Assembly: GCA_022572485.1 (NCBI GenBank)
Contig: JACZVU010000009.1
Coordinates: forward strand, 1 to 34,614
Length of the DNA stretch: 34,614 bases
DNA from: Myxococcales bacterium
GTDB lineage: Bacteria; Myxococcota_A; UBA9160; SMWR01
Reading direction: 5' to 3'
The translations under genes were made by a program, and so were the position numbers. The notes beneath the pieces are model-generated. The model searched no databases, was not told the origin of the DNA, and worked only from the letters and a program-made list of their open reading frames with translations. This document shows, piece after piece, positions 9,078 through 16,925 of the stretch (its first letter is position 1; the number at the start of each line of letters is the position of its first letter).

Positions 9078-9752
9078 ATGTCTGATCGACAGACCAAGGA
9101 CACCTGGAGTGTGTTCAAGATCATGGGTGAGTTCGTGGAGGGTTTCGAGACCCTTCGGTCTGTGTGGCCCGCGGTTTCCGTCTTCGGAAGCGCCCGGTCG
9201 GGACGCAACCACATTTACTACCAGGACGCCGTCCGGATCTCGCAGGCGCTTTCACAGGCGGGCTTCTCGATCATCACCGGCGGCGGCCCCGGAATCATGG
9301 AAGCGGCGAACCTCGGAGCGAGTCGTGGAGAGGGCCGCTCGATCGGGTTGAACATCAAGTTGCCGTTCGAACAGGAGCCCAATCGATTCGCCGATACCAT
9401 CGTCCACTTCAACTATTTTTTCACCCGCAAGGTGATGTTCGTAAAATACGCCTGCGGGTTCGTGGCACTCCCGGGTGGTTTTGGCACGCTCGATGAAATC
9501 TTCGAGGCCCTGACCCTCAAGCAGACCCGCAAGATCCATGACTTCCCGGTGATTCTATTTGGAACCGCCTACTGGGAGGGATTGGTCGATTGGATCACGA
9601 ACCGACTACTCGCCGACAAGATGATCTCGAAGCGCGACCTCAAACTCTTCACCGTCACGGATGACGTGGACGAAGTCGTCGAGGCCATCCGTCGCCACTA
9701 CAACCGGCGCCAGCGATCGGATCGGCGCACGGACGGCCGCGAAATGCCGTAA
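9078..9752 (+). CDS. LOG-family protein (putative cytokinin-type 5'-monophosphate phosphoribohydrolase)
   Basis: LOG-family enzymes cleave the N-glycosidic bond of nucleoside 5'-monophosphates. This 224-residue protein shows the Rossmann-like nucleotide site GGGPGIMEAAN (about residues 70-80) and the family signature PGGFGTLDEIFE (about 132-143), both complete, with the expected Arg/Lys-rich section FFTRKVMFVKYA between them. Length matches the family. Start ATG 9078 has a modest purine-rich upstream sequence (AGGGGAACC). In bacteria the physiological substrate is often unknown, so hormone production should not be assumed. It is probably the second gene of a unit with the Cys-rich protein, and a GC-rich hairpin region follows. 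Confidence 0.9.
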   Translation: MSDRQTKDTWSVFKIMGEFVEGFETLRSVWPAVSVFGSARSGRNHIYYQDAVRISQALSQAGFSIITGGGPGIMEAANLGASRGEGRSIGLNIKLPFEQEPNRFADTIVHFNYFFTRKVMFVKYACGFVALPGGFGTLDEIFEALTLKQTRKIHDFPVILFGTAYWEGLVDWITNRLLADKMISKRDLKLFTVTDDVDEVVEAIRRHYNRRQRSDRRTDGREMP

Positions 9753-9822
9753 AAGCTCGGTAAATGATGGCGAGGGATACTGGGCCCTCGGTTTCGCCGC
9801 CGGATTTCGAATTAGCGCTGCA

Positions 9823-9877
9823 CCGCCCTTCGGGCGGAGACAAATGCTCCTGAGCAATCGCGCCTGACGGCGCGTTT
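9823..9877 (+). terminator. Candidate hairpin terminator region after the LOG gene
   Basis: Two perfect stems lie between the converging LOG (+) and FHA (-) genes: CCGCCC/GGGCGG with loop TTC (9823-9837) and CGCGCC/GGCGCG with loop TGAC (9859-9874). The second is followed by TTTCCT on the plus strand, a poor but possible U-tract. A short TGCTC/GAGCA stem lies between them. The placement suits termination; the weak T-run keeps confidence low. Confidence 0.4.
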
Positions 9878-9879
9878 CC

Positions 9880-10218
9880 TCAGGAGGAGGCGCTCGACGC
9901 GCCCCTCAGCAGAAAGCGAAAACGGGTGCTGCCAATCTCGATCTCATCGGTATCGGCGAGGTTCGCCGAGCGAATCCGCTTGCCGTTGACCTTGGTACCG
10001 TTCGACGATTGGAGATCTTCGATCGTGTAGGTCTCGGTTTCCGCATCGAGCAGAACGATCGCGTGTTCGCGGCTGATGTTTTCGTCGAGAAGCGTGATGT
10101 CGGTGTTGGGGTTTCGGCCGATCAGGGTCTCGTCCGAGGTGAGTGGGTATTCCATCCCCTCGAATCCGCCATTGCAGATGACCAATACACCGCGTGCCTC
10201 GGGCTTATCGTCGCCCAT
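9880..10218 (-). CDS. Stand-alone FHA-domain phosphothreonine-binding protein
   Basis: FHA domains bind phosphothreonine peptides, usually made by Ser/Thr kinases. This 112-residue protein is almost only the domain: the LIGRNPNTDI turn (about residues 32-41), ISREHA (about 48-53) with the Ser/Arg that contact the phosphopeptide, and SSNGTKVNG (about 70-78). No kinase, signal peptide or second domain is attached. ATG 10218 has GGAGG 6 bases upstream. It lies about 96 bases downstream of the nitrilase-family gene on the same strand and may share its transcript. The partner kinase is not in this window. Confidence 0.9.
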   Translation of the reverse strand: MGDDKPEARGVLVICNGGFEGMEYPLTSDETLIGRNPNTDITLLDENISREHAIVLLDAETETYTIEDLQSSNGTKVNGKRIRSANLADTDEIEIGSTRFRFLLRGASSASS

Positions 10219-10314
10219 CCCCGCCCCTCCAGGTTCGGCACGTTGCGCGCCGCCTGGATAATCGGCCCTTGCGGGCGCGGCCTTGAGGCGCGCGACAGGC
10301 GCCCGGCAAGCGGA

Positions 10315-11115
10315 TCAGAGCCTGCGGTGAAGCAGCGCGGGCAGGCTGGCTCGAACGCGCTTGAGCCCATCGGTGTCGCAGTCCGCGATGACGATCGTAG
10401 GTTCGTCACCCGCTGCGGCGAGGATTCGCCCCCAGGGGTCGACGATCAGCGAGTGGCCGTGGCTGGCCCGGTCCGGGCTGTGCCGCCCACACTGAGCGGG
10501 AGCGAGCACGAAGGCCTGGTTCTCGATCGCGCGCGCGCGGAGCAGAACCTCCCAGTGGGCTCTGCCGGTCTCGGGCGCAAAGGCGCTCGGCACTGTGATC
10601 CAGTCGGCGCCCCGGGTGGCCATTTCCCGGTAGAGCTCCGGGAAGCGGACGTCGTAGCAGACCGAGAGGCCAACCTTGCCAAACGTTGTTTCCGCGACCA
10701 CGACCTCCTCGCCGGGCACGGTGAACGCCGACTCCCGAAAGACGCCGCCGTTCTTGCCCAGATCGACGTCGAAGAGGTGGATCTTTCGATAAACGGCCAC
10801 GATCTGGCCGGTCGCGGAGATCAGCGCACTCGTGTTGTAGACCCGCTGATCGCCCTCGATGATCTCGGCGAAAGTCCCTGCGAGAATCGGCACCCGATGT
10901 CGGCTCGCGAGTTCACGCACGCTCTCGACGATCTCGCCATCGAGGCTCTGTGCGCAGGGAATCGGATTCCCTTCGCGGCGCAAAAAGGCGAAGTTCTCTG
11001 GCAGCGCGATGAATTCGGCCCCGCGTTCGGCGGCTTCGTTTATCGCGCGCCGCGCGGATTCGAGGTTTTCCGACAGCCTGTCGGTCGAGGTCATCTGCAC
11101 CAGGGCGACGCGCAT
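10315..11115 (-). CDS. Nitrilase-superfamily amidase (Nit1/Nit2-like carbon-nitrogen hydrolase)
   Basis: This 266-residue cytosolic hydrolase has the Glu-Lys-Cys triad of the superfamily: Glu in LPENFAF (about residue 40), Lys in YRKIHLFDVD (about 110), and Cys in SVCYDVRFPEL (about 151). KIHLFD and CYDVRFPEL are typical of the Nit branch, whose members act as omega-amidases or as deaminated-glutathione amidases (metabolite repair). The motifs support this branch over true nitrilases or NAD synthetase amidases. Start ATG 11115 lies only 5 bases from a 40-bp tandem repeat array that fills the divergent region shared with pgi; the start lacks a strong Shine-Dalgarno sequence (AAGG about 12 bases upstream). 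Confidence 0.9.
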   Translation of the reverse strand: MRVALVQMTSTDRLSENLESARRAINEAAERGAEFIALPENFAFLRREGNPIPCAQSLDGEIVESVRELASRHRVPILAGTFAEIIEGDQRVYNTSALISATGQIVAVYRKIHLFDVDLGKNGGVFRESAFTVPGEEVVVAETTFGKVGLSVCYDVRFPELYREMATRGADWITVPSAFAPETGRAHWEVLLRARAIENQAFVLAPAQCGRHSPDRASHGHSLIVDPWGRILAAAGDEPTIVIADCDTDGLKRVRASLPALLHRRL

Positions 11116-11120
11116 GGCGG

Positions 11121-11280
11121 CAATTTACCTTGGCGGTTGGAAAGTTGCCGCCAGTGCTTGCAATCTACTTTGACGGCTAGAAAGTCGCCGCCAGTGGGCG
11201 CGATCTACCTTGACGGCTAGCAACTTGCCGCCAGTGCTTGCAATCTACCTTGACGGCGAGAAGGTCGCCGCCAGTCTATA
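11121..11280. repeat. Four head-to-tail 40-bp repeats between nit and pgi
   Basis: Four units of exactly 40 bp lie at 11121-11160, 11161-11200, 11201-11240 and 11241-11280. Each begins with CAATCTACCTTGACGG or a close variant and contains CGCCGCCAGT or TGCCGCCAGT; units differ from their consensus at about four or five positions. Inside each, TGACGG or TGGCGG faces CCGCCA about 11 bases later, a potential hairpin that is perfect in the unit next to nit. There are no unique spacers, so this is not CRISPR. The array occupies 160 of the 227 bases between the two divergent start codons, so it overlaps any promoters there. Confidence 0.9.
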
Positions 11281-11342
11281 GGCCGGCGGCGGCAAATCGA
11301 GGTGAGGCGCTGCCCGGCGGCGACTCGGAAAGGGAGCATGCG

Positions 11343-12737
11343 GTGACGCGAAGCAGGGCAGGGTGGGACATCCATTTTGAAGCCGGAGGATCGCTCGCCC
11401 CTCCGCTGGCCGCCTCCCAAGGCGTTACGCGCGCTGAGGTACAAGCAGAGCTGCGCCGTTGTCGGGAGGTCTTGCCAAAACTCCAGGGTCTCCATCCCGC
11501 ATCGGGTTTCGTCCGGGTGCTGAAGCGAACTGCCGCGCTGCGCGCCGTCCAGGCTTCGGCGGCCCGCTGGCGCGCACGCAAGCTCCATGATCTGATTCAC
11601 ATCGGTATCGGTGGTTCTTCGTTGGGCGCTGAAGCGCTACTGCGGGCCATCGCGCACCCACACCACGGCTTGCTATCGGACCGCCGGCGCGGCGGGCCAC
11701 GGGTTCACTTCGTCGACAACGTCGATCCGGAAACCCTGGGTGCTCTGCTCGAAGTGGTCGATCTGCGTCATTCGCTGGTGCACGTCGTCTCTAAATCGGG
11801 TAGCACCGTCGAAACCGCTGCGGGTTTCCAAGTGCTGCGAGACGCCCTCGAGCGAGCAGGGCGAGGAGGGCGCTGGGCAGAGCACTGCGTTTTCACGACC
11901 GACCGCGGCGCGCTTCGCGAACTGGGTACCCGGGAAGGTGTCGAGATACTCGATTTTCCAGCCGATGTGGGCGGCCGATTTTCAGTTCTCACGGCATCCG
12001 GATTGTTTACGCCAGCCGTTGCTGGCATCGATGTTGGCGCCGTCGTGCAGGGCGCGCGGCGCTATCTCTCGCGCATCACGAATGCCGCGCTTGCGGACAA
12101 TTCCGCCGCGGTTTCGGCGACCATCGCGTTTCTGATGGCAGAGCGCAAAAGGAAGAACGTCCACGTGCTGATGCCGTATGCGGATGCTTTCGAGCCGCTG
12201 GCGCGTTGGTACGTGCAGTTGATCGGGGAGAGCCTCGGAAAACGCGCGCGGCGTGGGGCGCGGACGACGGGAGTCGGCCCGACACCGCTTTCCGCCCGCG
12301 GCACCACCGACCAACACTCGCAGATCCAGCTGTTCGTAGAGGGCCCCGCGGACAAGTGGGTGAACTTCGTGACCGTCGAAAAGCCTCGGCGCGTGCAACG
12401 GGTCGCGGGAAACGAGCCCGCCGACTACCTGGAGGGCATCGATCTCGGCACGCTGCTGCGAGCCGAACAGCGAGGCACCGCGATCGCGTTGGCCGCGGCT
12501 CGAAGGCCCAGCGCCTGTTGGATTCTCCCCGAGATCCACCCGCAGAGCGTCGGGCAGTTGTTCTTTGCACTGGAACTGCAGACCGCCTACCAGGGCACTC
12601 TCTACGGGATCGACGCCTACGACCAGCCCGGCGTCGAAGCCGGCAAGATCGCCGCGTTCGCACTGCTTGGAAGGGATGGTTACAAAACGGAAAAAGCCGC
12701 CATCGAAGCGAACACGCCCCCCACCTGGCGCATCTAG
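11343..12737 (+). CDS. pgi: Glucose-6-phosphate isomerase
   Basis: This enzyme interconverts glucose-6-phosphate and fructose-6-phosphate. The family landmarks are present in order: IGIGGSSLGAEAL (about residue 88), VSKSGSTVET (phosphate-binding loop, about 151), the GTTDQHSQIQL segment (about 320), and the C-terminal YQGTLYGIDAYDQPGVEAGK with the active-site Lys, split here as YDQPGVEAGK. At 464 residues it belongs to the shorter bacterial form rather than the 550-residue E. coli type. I place the start at GTG 11343, 6 bases after GGGAG (11332-11336); the frame is open back into the repeat array, but those codons are not protein-like. The TAG stop is formed by the first bases of a 77-bp palindromic repeat. 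Confidence 0.94.
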   Translation: MTRSRAGWDIHFEAGGSLAPPLAASQGVTRAEVQAELRRCREVLPKLQGLHPASGFVRVLKRTAALRAVQASAARWRARKLHDLIHIGIGGSSLGAEALLRAIAHPHHGLLSDRRRGGPRVHFVDNVDPETLGALLEVVDLRHSLVHVVSKSGSTVETAAGFQVLRDALERAGRGGRWAEHCVFTTDRGALRELGTREGVEILDFPADVGGRFSVLTASGLFTPAVAGIDVGAVVQGARRYLSRITNAALADNSAAVSATIAFLMAERKRKNVHVLMPYADAFEPLARWYVQLIGESLGKRARRGARTTGVGPTPLSARGTTDQHSQIQLFVEGPADKWVNFVTVEKPRRVQRVAGNEPADYLEGIDLGTLLRAEQRGTAIALAAARRPSACWILPEIHPQSVGQLFFALELQTAYQGTLYGIDAYDQPGVEAGKIAAFALLGRDGYKTEKAAIEANTPPTWRI

Positions 12738-12810
12738 AGAGTCCCGCAGAATACGGTGACACCCGCTCCCGGCGAGGATCGTTGTAATCCTATTCCGCGA
12801 TCTTCTCTAG
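12734..12810 (+). repeat. 77-bp palindromic dispersed element, copy A
   Basis: The element begins CTAGAGAGTCCCGCAGAA, which includes the pgi stop codon TAG (12735-12737), and ends ATCTTCTCTAG, so its ends are inverted repeats (7 bp). The whole element is an imperfect palindrome that could fold into one long hairpin with internal loops. A second copy at 30797-30873 has the same length, the same orientation and 65 of 77 identical bases, and also supplies the stop codon of the gene before it. No T-run follows. Confidence 0.9.
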
Positions 12811-12852
12811 CTTGCGAACAACCCGCGCTGACGCCTGGGTTGTTCGAGCGGA

Positions 12853-13836
12853 TCAGCGGAAATCGGTCGGATTGATGCCGGTTCGCCGGATGACGTCGTA
12901 GAAATCTTTGCGGTCTTTCTTCGCGAGGCGCGCAGCGCGGCTGATGTTGCCGCCGCATCGGCGCAGCAATCCCACCACGTAGCGGGTTTCGAACGCGCGC
13001 TTCGCTTCTTTGAACGACGGCACATCCTCGAGTTCGCCCGCGAGCAGCAACGCCTCTGCGCTGATCGAGCCGCCTCCCGCCAACTGCACGGCCTGCCGCA
13101 CGCGCTCGGCGAGTTCGCGAACATTCCCCGGCCACGGCTCGGCGAGCAGCGCGTCGCGCGCGTCGGATGTGAAACCCACGGGTTTTACCCCCAATTCGTC
13201 GGCTGCCAATCGCAGCCAGTGCGCGGCCAGTGGCAGAATATCCTCCTTGCGCGCGATGAGCGGGCGCAATTCGATGGTGTGGTGGGGAAGATCTCCAAAC
13301 GGCGAACGCTCGGGTTTTTCGAGAGCGGTGGCGATGATTCGCGCGCGCAGCGCAGAAGTGGGTACATCGCCTTCGGGTTGAAAGGTTCCCTGCTTGATCG
13401 CGGTGACGAGATCGCTGCGCACAGCATCGGGAAGCTTGTCGACCTCTTCGAGGAGCACCGTACCAGAACCGGCGCAGGCCAGCGCACCGACATGGGCTTC
13501 TTGGAGCAGCGGGTACACACCGGCCGCGCAGCCGAAGACCTCGCGCCGAAGCAGACTGGCGTTGACCGCGCTGCACGAAAGCACCACAAAAGGATTCTCG
13601 GCGCGATTGCTCCAGGCGTGGACGGCTCTCGAGATGTGTTCCTTGCCAGAGCCGGCGGGGCCCGTCACCAACAGCGGTAGATCGACCCGCGCTGCGGCCA
13701 TGGCCTGCTCGGTGGCCAGCTGGCTCGCGTGTCCCACCCCGACAACCCGATCGCTACGGCGCCGACCGGTCGGCCGATCCGCTGAACGAGCCTCGCTGCC
13801 GATCGAACCTCCCTGCTGGACTCCGATCTCACTCAT
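12853..13836 (-). CDS. Degenerate sigma-54-activator-like AAA+ regulator with Fis-type HTH
   Basis: The 327-residue protein has the architecture of a bacterial enhancer-binding protein without a sensory domain. Walker A is intact (GPAGSGKEH, about residues 59-67). Walker B reads GTVLLEEVD, with Glu in place of the usual Asp. The region that normally carries GAFTGA, which contacts sigma-54, reads FGCAAGVYPLLQ, and the usual arginine-finger segment before the PLRER-like motif reads SPFGDLPHH. WPGNVRELAERV and a C-terminal Fis-type helix-turn-helix (GGNISRAARLAKKDRKDF) are conserved. So it probably binds DNA but should not drive sigma-54 transcription in the standard way; TyrR is a precedent for an activator-family protein without GAFTGA. 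ATG 13836 follows a GGGGGAG at about 8 bases. Confidence 0.85.
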   Translation of the reverse strand: MSEIGVQQGGSIGSEARSADRPTGRRRSDRVVGVGHASQLATEQAMAAARVDLPLLVTGPAGSGKEHISRAVHAWSNRAENPFVVLSCSAVNASLLRREVFGCAAGVYPLLQEAHVGALACAGSGTVLLEEVDKLPDAVRSDLVTAIKQGTFQPEGDVPTSALRARIIATALEKPERSPFGDLPHHTIELRPLIARKEDILPLAAHWLRLAADELGVKPVGFTSDARDALLAEPWPGNVRELAERVRQAVQLAGGGSISAEALLLAGELEDVPSFKEAKRAFETRYVVGLLRRCGGNISRAARLAKKDRKDFYDVIRRTGINPTDFR

Positions 13837-13948
13837 GCTCGCGCTCCCCCCCGGGTCTGTCAGACGTGTCGTGCCTTTTGCCTACGGCGCTTCCTCTCGC
13901 ATCGCTGCTGCGCTTGCTTTCAGCCATCGGGTGCCCAATCAAATCTAT

Positions 13949-13977
13949 TTGGATACCGCGATTGTTGTCAATGTAAT
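13949..13977 (+). promoter_or_regulatory. Candidate sigma-70 promoter for mutL
   Basis: TTGGAT (13949-13954) and TGTAAT (13972-13977) are separated by 17 bases. The -10 box matches the consensus at five of six positions; the -35 at three. It lies in a locally AT-richer stretch 50-80 bases ahead of the mutL start, which fits. Predicted from sequence only. Confidence 0.45.
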
Positions 13978-14055
13978 TGCGTGTGGCAACCGCTCCCTAA
14001 ATTCGGTGCCGTTGACTCCACCTTGGGGCGCATGATACAGGGCAGGGGGGGGAGA

Positions 14056-15906
14056 ATGTCCAGCAACAATTTACAGACCCGCAAGCGAGCGGCCCCGATC
14101 CGGCGCCTGAGCGGCGCGGTGATCGATCAGATCGCCGCTGGGGAGGTCGTCGAGCGGCCTGCCTCGGTCGTCAAGGAGTTGGTCGAAAACGCTCTGGATG
14201 CCGATTCGAGCCGGATCCGGGTCGAACTCCGCAACGGCGGCCGGGATTGGATTTCGGTCACGGACGATGGCTGGGGGATGAGCGCGGAAGACGCCCGGCT
14301 CAGCCTGGAACGCCACGCTACGAGCAAGATCTCCGCCACGGACGACCTCGCGCGAATCGCCACCTACGGGTTTCGCGGCGAGGCGCTCGCGGCGATCGCC
14401 TCGGTCTCTCGCCTCCGGCTCCGCAGCCGCCCCCGGGAAGCCTCCGAAGCCACCGAGCTTCGGGTCGAAGCGGGTGAGATCCAAAGCCAGCGCACCGTAG
14501 GGGGACCCCCGGGCACCCGAATCGAAGTGGCCGATCTATTCAACGCGGTTCCCGCGCGGCGCAAATTCCTGAAGACCGCGACGACCGAATGGGGGCACAT
14601 TTCCGATTGGCTGGCTCGTGCGGCGCTCTCGCTGCCGTCGATTCACTTCGACGTCCAGCGCGACGATCGACCCGCGTTCTCCTGGCCCGCAACCGACGAC
14701 CCGCTGGACCGCGTCGCTGCGGTGATCAGTGAAGAAGATGCAGCGGCCTTCACACCGGTTTCGCGCGAAGCAGGAGGAGTGACACTCGAAGGTTTCGTCT
14801 CTCGCCCCGAGCGGCACCGCTCGAGCGCGGCTGGAATCTACCTCTACGTCAACCGCAGGCCGGTGCGAGACCGCGTACTGCAACATGCGCTGGTCGAGAT
14901 TTACCGCGACCTGCTGCCGCGGGGCCGCTTCCCGACCGCCGTGCTGTTTCTCGACATTCCACCCGAGCAGGTCGACGTCAACGTACACCCCGCGAAATGG
15001 GAGGTGCGCTTTGCGGATCCGCGCGCGATCCATCAGCTCGTCCGGCACGGGGTTCGCGATGCCGTCTCCGCGCGCCGCTGGCTTGCCGCCGACGCTCCCG
15101 CTGCTGCCGCGAAGGGCGCCGTCGAAGGCAACGCCACGTCGCGAGCCACCCAGACCCGCGATGGCGGTTCGAGCGATTGGGCCTTTGCGGAGGGTGCCGA
15201 TCCGGCGGGCAGCGCGACCGCGCAGCTCACATTGGATTCGCCCGAATTCCGCTTCGAGAATTTTCGCGCAGGCGCGGACGAGCGCGAGGCCGCACCGCGC
15301 GTCCGCTTCGCAGACCTGCGCCTGCTCGGCCAGCTCCTCTCCACCTACCTCGTGCTCGAGACCAAGGAGCAGTTGCTGTTGATCGATCAACACGCGGGGC
15401 ACGAACGCGTTCTCTTCGAGCGCCTACGCGCAGAGTGGCTCGAACGCGGTGTCGAGAGCCAGCGATTGCTCATTGCAACCACGCTGCGCGTCGAACCTGC
15501 ACCCCTCGCGGCACTGATTGAATGCCGCGGAGCCATCGAACAATTGGGTTTTGACTTCGAACACTACGACGATGCCACGGTGGCGATTCGCGCGGTGCCC
15601 GCGCTGCTGGCCGATCAAGACCCCGGCCAGCTCGTCCGAAACCTCGCGGAGGAACTCGCCGCAGCAGGCGCAGCCGCCGACGCGCTGCGCGCGGGGTCCC
15701 GCAGCCTCGAAGCCGCCGACCGGATCTTCGCATCGCTCGCGTGCCATTCGGCTCGGCGCAAGGGCGACGTACTCTCTCCACAGGAACAGCGCGCGTTGCT
15801 CGACGCGATGGACGCGATCCCCTGGGCGCCCTGTTGCCCGCACGGGCGCCCCGTCGCGGTCCCGATCGAGCTCGCAGAAATCGAACGCCGCTTTTCTCGG
15901 CGATGA
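14056..15906 (+). CDS. mutL: DNA mismatch repair protein MutL
   Basis: MutL links mismatch recognition by MutS to strand incision. The N-terminal GHKL ATPase is complete: IAAGEVVERPASVVKELVEN (about residues 22-41) with the catalytic Glu, DDGWGM, GFRGEAL and GTRIEVADLFNAVPAR. The C-terminal domain carries the endonuclease motif DQHAGHERVLFE (about 467-478), plus ACHSARRKG and CPHGRP. This means a nicking MutL, typical of organisms without MutH/Dam-directed repair. The start is ATG 14056 after a long G-rich Shine-Dalgarno stretch (616 aa); ATG 14032 is an alternative. miaA follows after 50 bases on the same strand, a common bacterial gene pair. Confidence 0.96.
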   Translation: MSSNNLQTRKRAAPIRRLSGAVIDQIAAGEVVERPASVVKELVENALDADSSRIRVELRNGGRDWISVTDDGWGMSAEDARLSLERHATSKISATDDLARIATYGFRGEALAAIASVSRLRLRSRPREASEATELRVEAGEIQSQRTVGGPPGTRIEVADLFNAVPARRKFLKTATTEWGHISDWLARAALSLPSIHFDVQRDDRPAFSWPATDDPLDRVAAVISEEDAAAFTPVSREAGGVTLEGFVSRPERHRSSAAGIYLYVNRRPVRDRVLQHALVEIYRDLLPRGRFPTAVLFLDIPPEQVDVNVHPAKWEVRFADPRAIHQLVRHGVRDAVSARRWLAADAPAAAAKGAVEGNATSRATQTRDGGSSDWAFAEGADPAGSATAQLTLDSPEFRFENFRAGADEREAAPRVRFADLRLLGQLLSTYLVLETKEQLLLIDQHAGHERVLFERLRAEWLERGVESQRLLIATTLRVEPAPLAALIECRGAIEQLGFDFEHYDDATVAIRAVPALLADQDPGQLVRNLAEELAAAGAAADALRAGSRSLEAADRIFASLACHSARRKGDVLSPQEQRALLDAMDAIPWAPCCPHGRPVAVPIELAEIERRFSRR

Positions 15907-15956
15907 ACCCAGTGCGACACGCGGCGAAAATGGGGGAGGGCGGATAGTCTCGGGGG

Positions 15957-16925
15957 ATGGGCCGGGATGAGCGGACGCAGAAGCCGCCCGTGGTGGTGGT
16001 GACGGGGCCTACGGCTTCGGGGAAGACGCCACTCGCGATCGAAGTCGCGCAGCGCTTTGACGGTGAAATCGTCAACGCCGACTCGATGCAGGTCTACCGC
16101 TACATGGATATCGGCACCGCCAAACCCTCGCTCGAGCAGCGCGCACAGGTCCCCCACCATCTGCTGGATGTGGTGACGCCCGACGTCACCTACAGCGCCG
16201 GCCGCTACGGCGAAGAGGCCCGCAAGGCCGCCGCAGAAATTCATGAGAGAGGTAAAATCGTAGTATTAACAGGTGGAACCGGGCTTTACATTCGAGCATT
16301 CCTTGAAGGTTTGCTCGAAGCCGGGGAAGCGGATCCCAAACGGCGCGCCGAGCTCGAGGCCGAAAATCGCGCCGCGGGCGAAGCGGGCGACCCGCTTCGG
16401 CTGCACCGACGCCTCGCCGAAACCGATCCCGAGGCGGCCGATCGCATCCACCCGAACGATGCCCGCCGCATCATTCGAGCACTGGAAATCGCCGGACGCC
16501 TCGGTGAGCCGGCTTCGAGCCTGCGCGCGCGACACGCGTTTGGCAACCGACCGTATCGAACACTGCACCTCGCACTGGACCCGGGGCGCGAGGCACTCGC
16601 CGAGCGCATCGATCGCCGCTGCAGCGCGATGATCGACAACGGGTTGCTGCGCGAAGCGAGAGAACTTCGCAAGCGAGGCTACGGACCCGAGCTTCGACCG
16701 CTGTGCGCGATCGGGTATCGGCACATGACACCCGTCGTAGACGGCGCCGACACGCTGGCCAACGCACTCGAAGCCATGCGCGGCGATACGCGGCGCTTTG
16801 CGCGCCGACAGCGCACCTGGCTGCGCAAGGTTCCGGATGTCCGCTGGCAGCGGCCCGACGAGACCCAGGCGATCTTCGATGCCGTGGAGTCTTTCTTGAG
16901 CTACTGGGTGGGGGAAACGACGTAG
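15957..16925 (+). CDS. miaA: tRNA dimethylallyltransferase
   Basis: MiaA adds a dimethylallyl group to A37 of tRNAs that read codons beginning with U. The P-loop GPTASGKT (about residues 17-24), NADSMQVYRYMDIGTAKP (about 41-58), HHLLDV and LTGGTGLYIRAFLEGL (about 104-119) are all intact, and the basic C-terminal part ends normally; 322 residues is a usual length. It sits 50 bases after mutL and is probably co-transcribed. Its last 25 bases overlap the end of the opposing secreted-protein gene. Start ATG 15957 follows a GGGGG stretch closely; no better start is apparent. Confidence 0.96.
   Translation: MGRDERTQKPPVVVVTGPTASGKTPLAIEVAQRFDGEIVNADSMQVYRYMDIGTAKPSLEQRAQVPHHLLDVVTPDVTYSAGRYGEEARKAAAEIHERGKIVVLTGGTGLYIRAFLEGLLEAGEADPKRRAELEAENRAAGEAGDPLRLHRRLAETDPEAADRIHPNDARRIIRALEIAGRLGEPASSLRARHAFGNRPYRTLHLALDPGREALAERIDRRCSAMIDNGLLREARELRKRGYGPELRPLCAIGYRHMTPVVDGADTLANALEAMRGDTRRFARRQRTWLRKVPDVRWQRPDETQAIFDAVESFLSYWVGETT

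Noticed and set aside
11121..11280. CRISPR-like periodic repeats
   Set aside because: The 40-bp units abut directly without unique spacers and no cas genes are present.
11238..11342. Longer pgi product starting at TTG 11238
   Set aside because: The extra codons translate the repeat array; GTG 11343 has a proper Shine-Dalgarno sequence.
12734..12810. Classic rho-independent terminator after pgi
   Set aside because: The palindrome has interruptions and no following T-run, so I list it as a repeat element and leave its function open.
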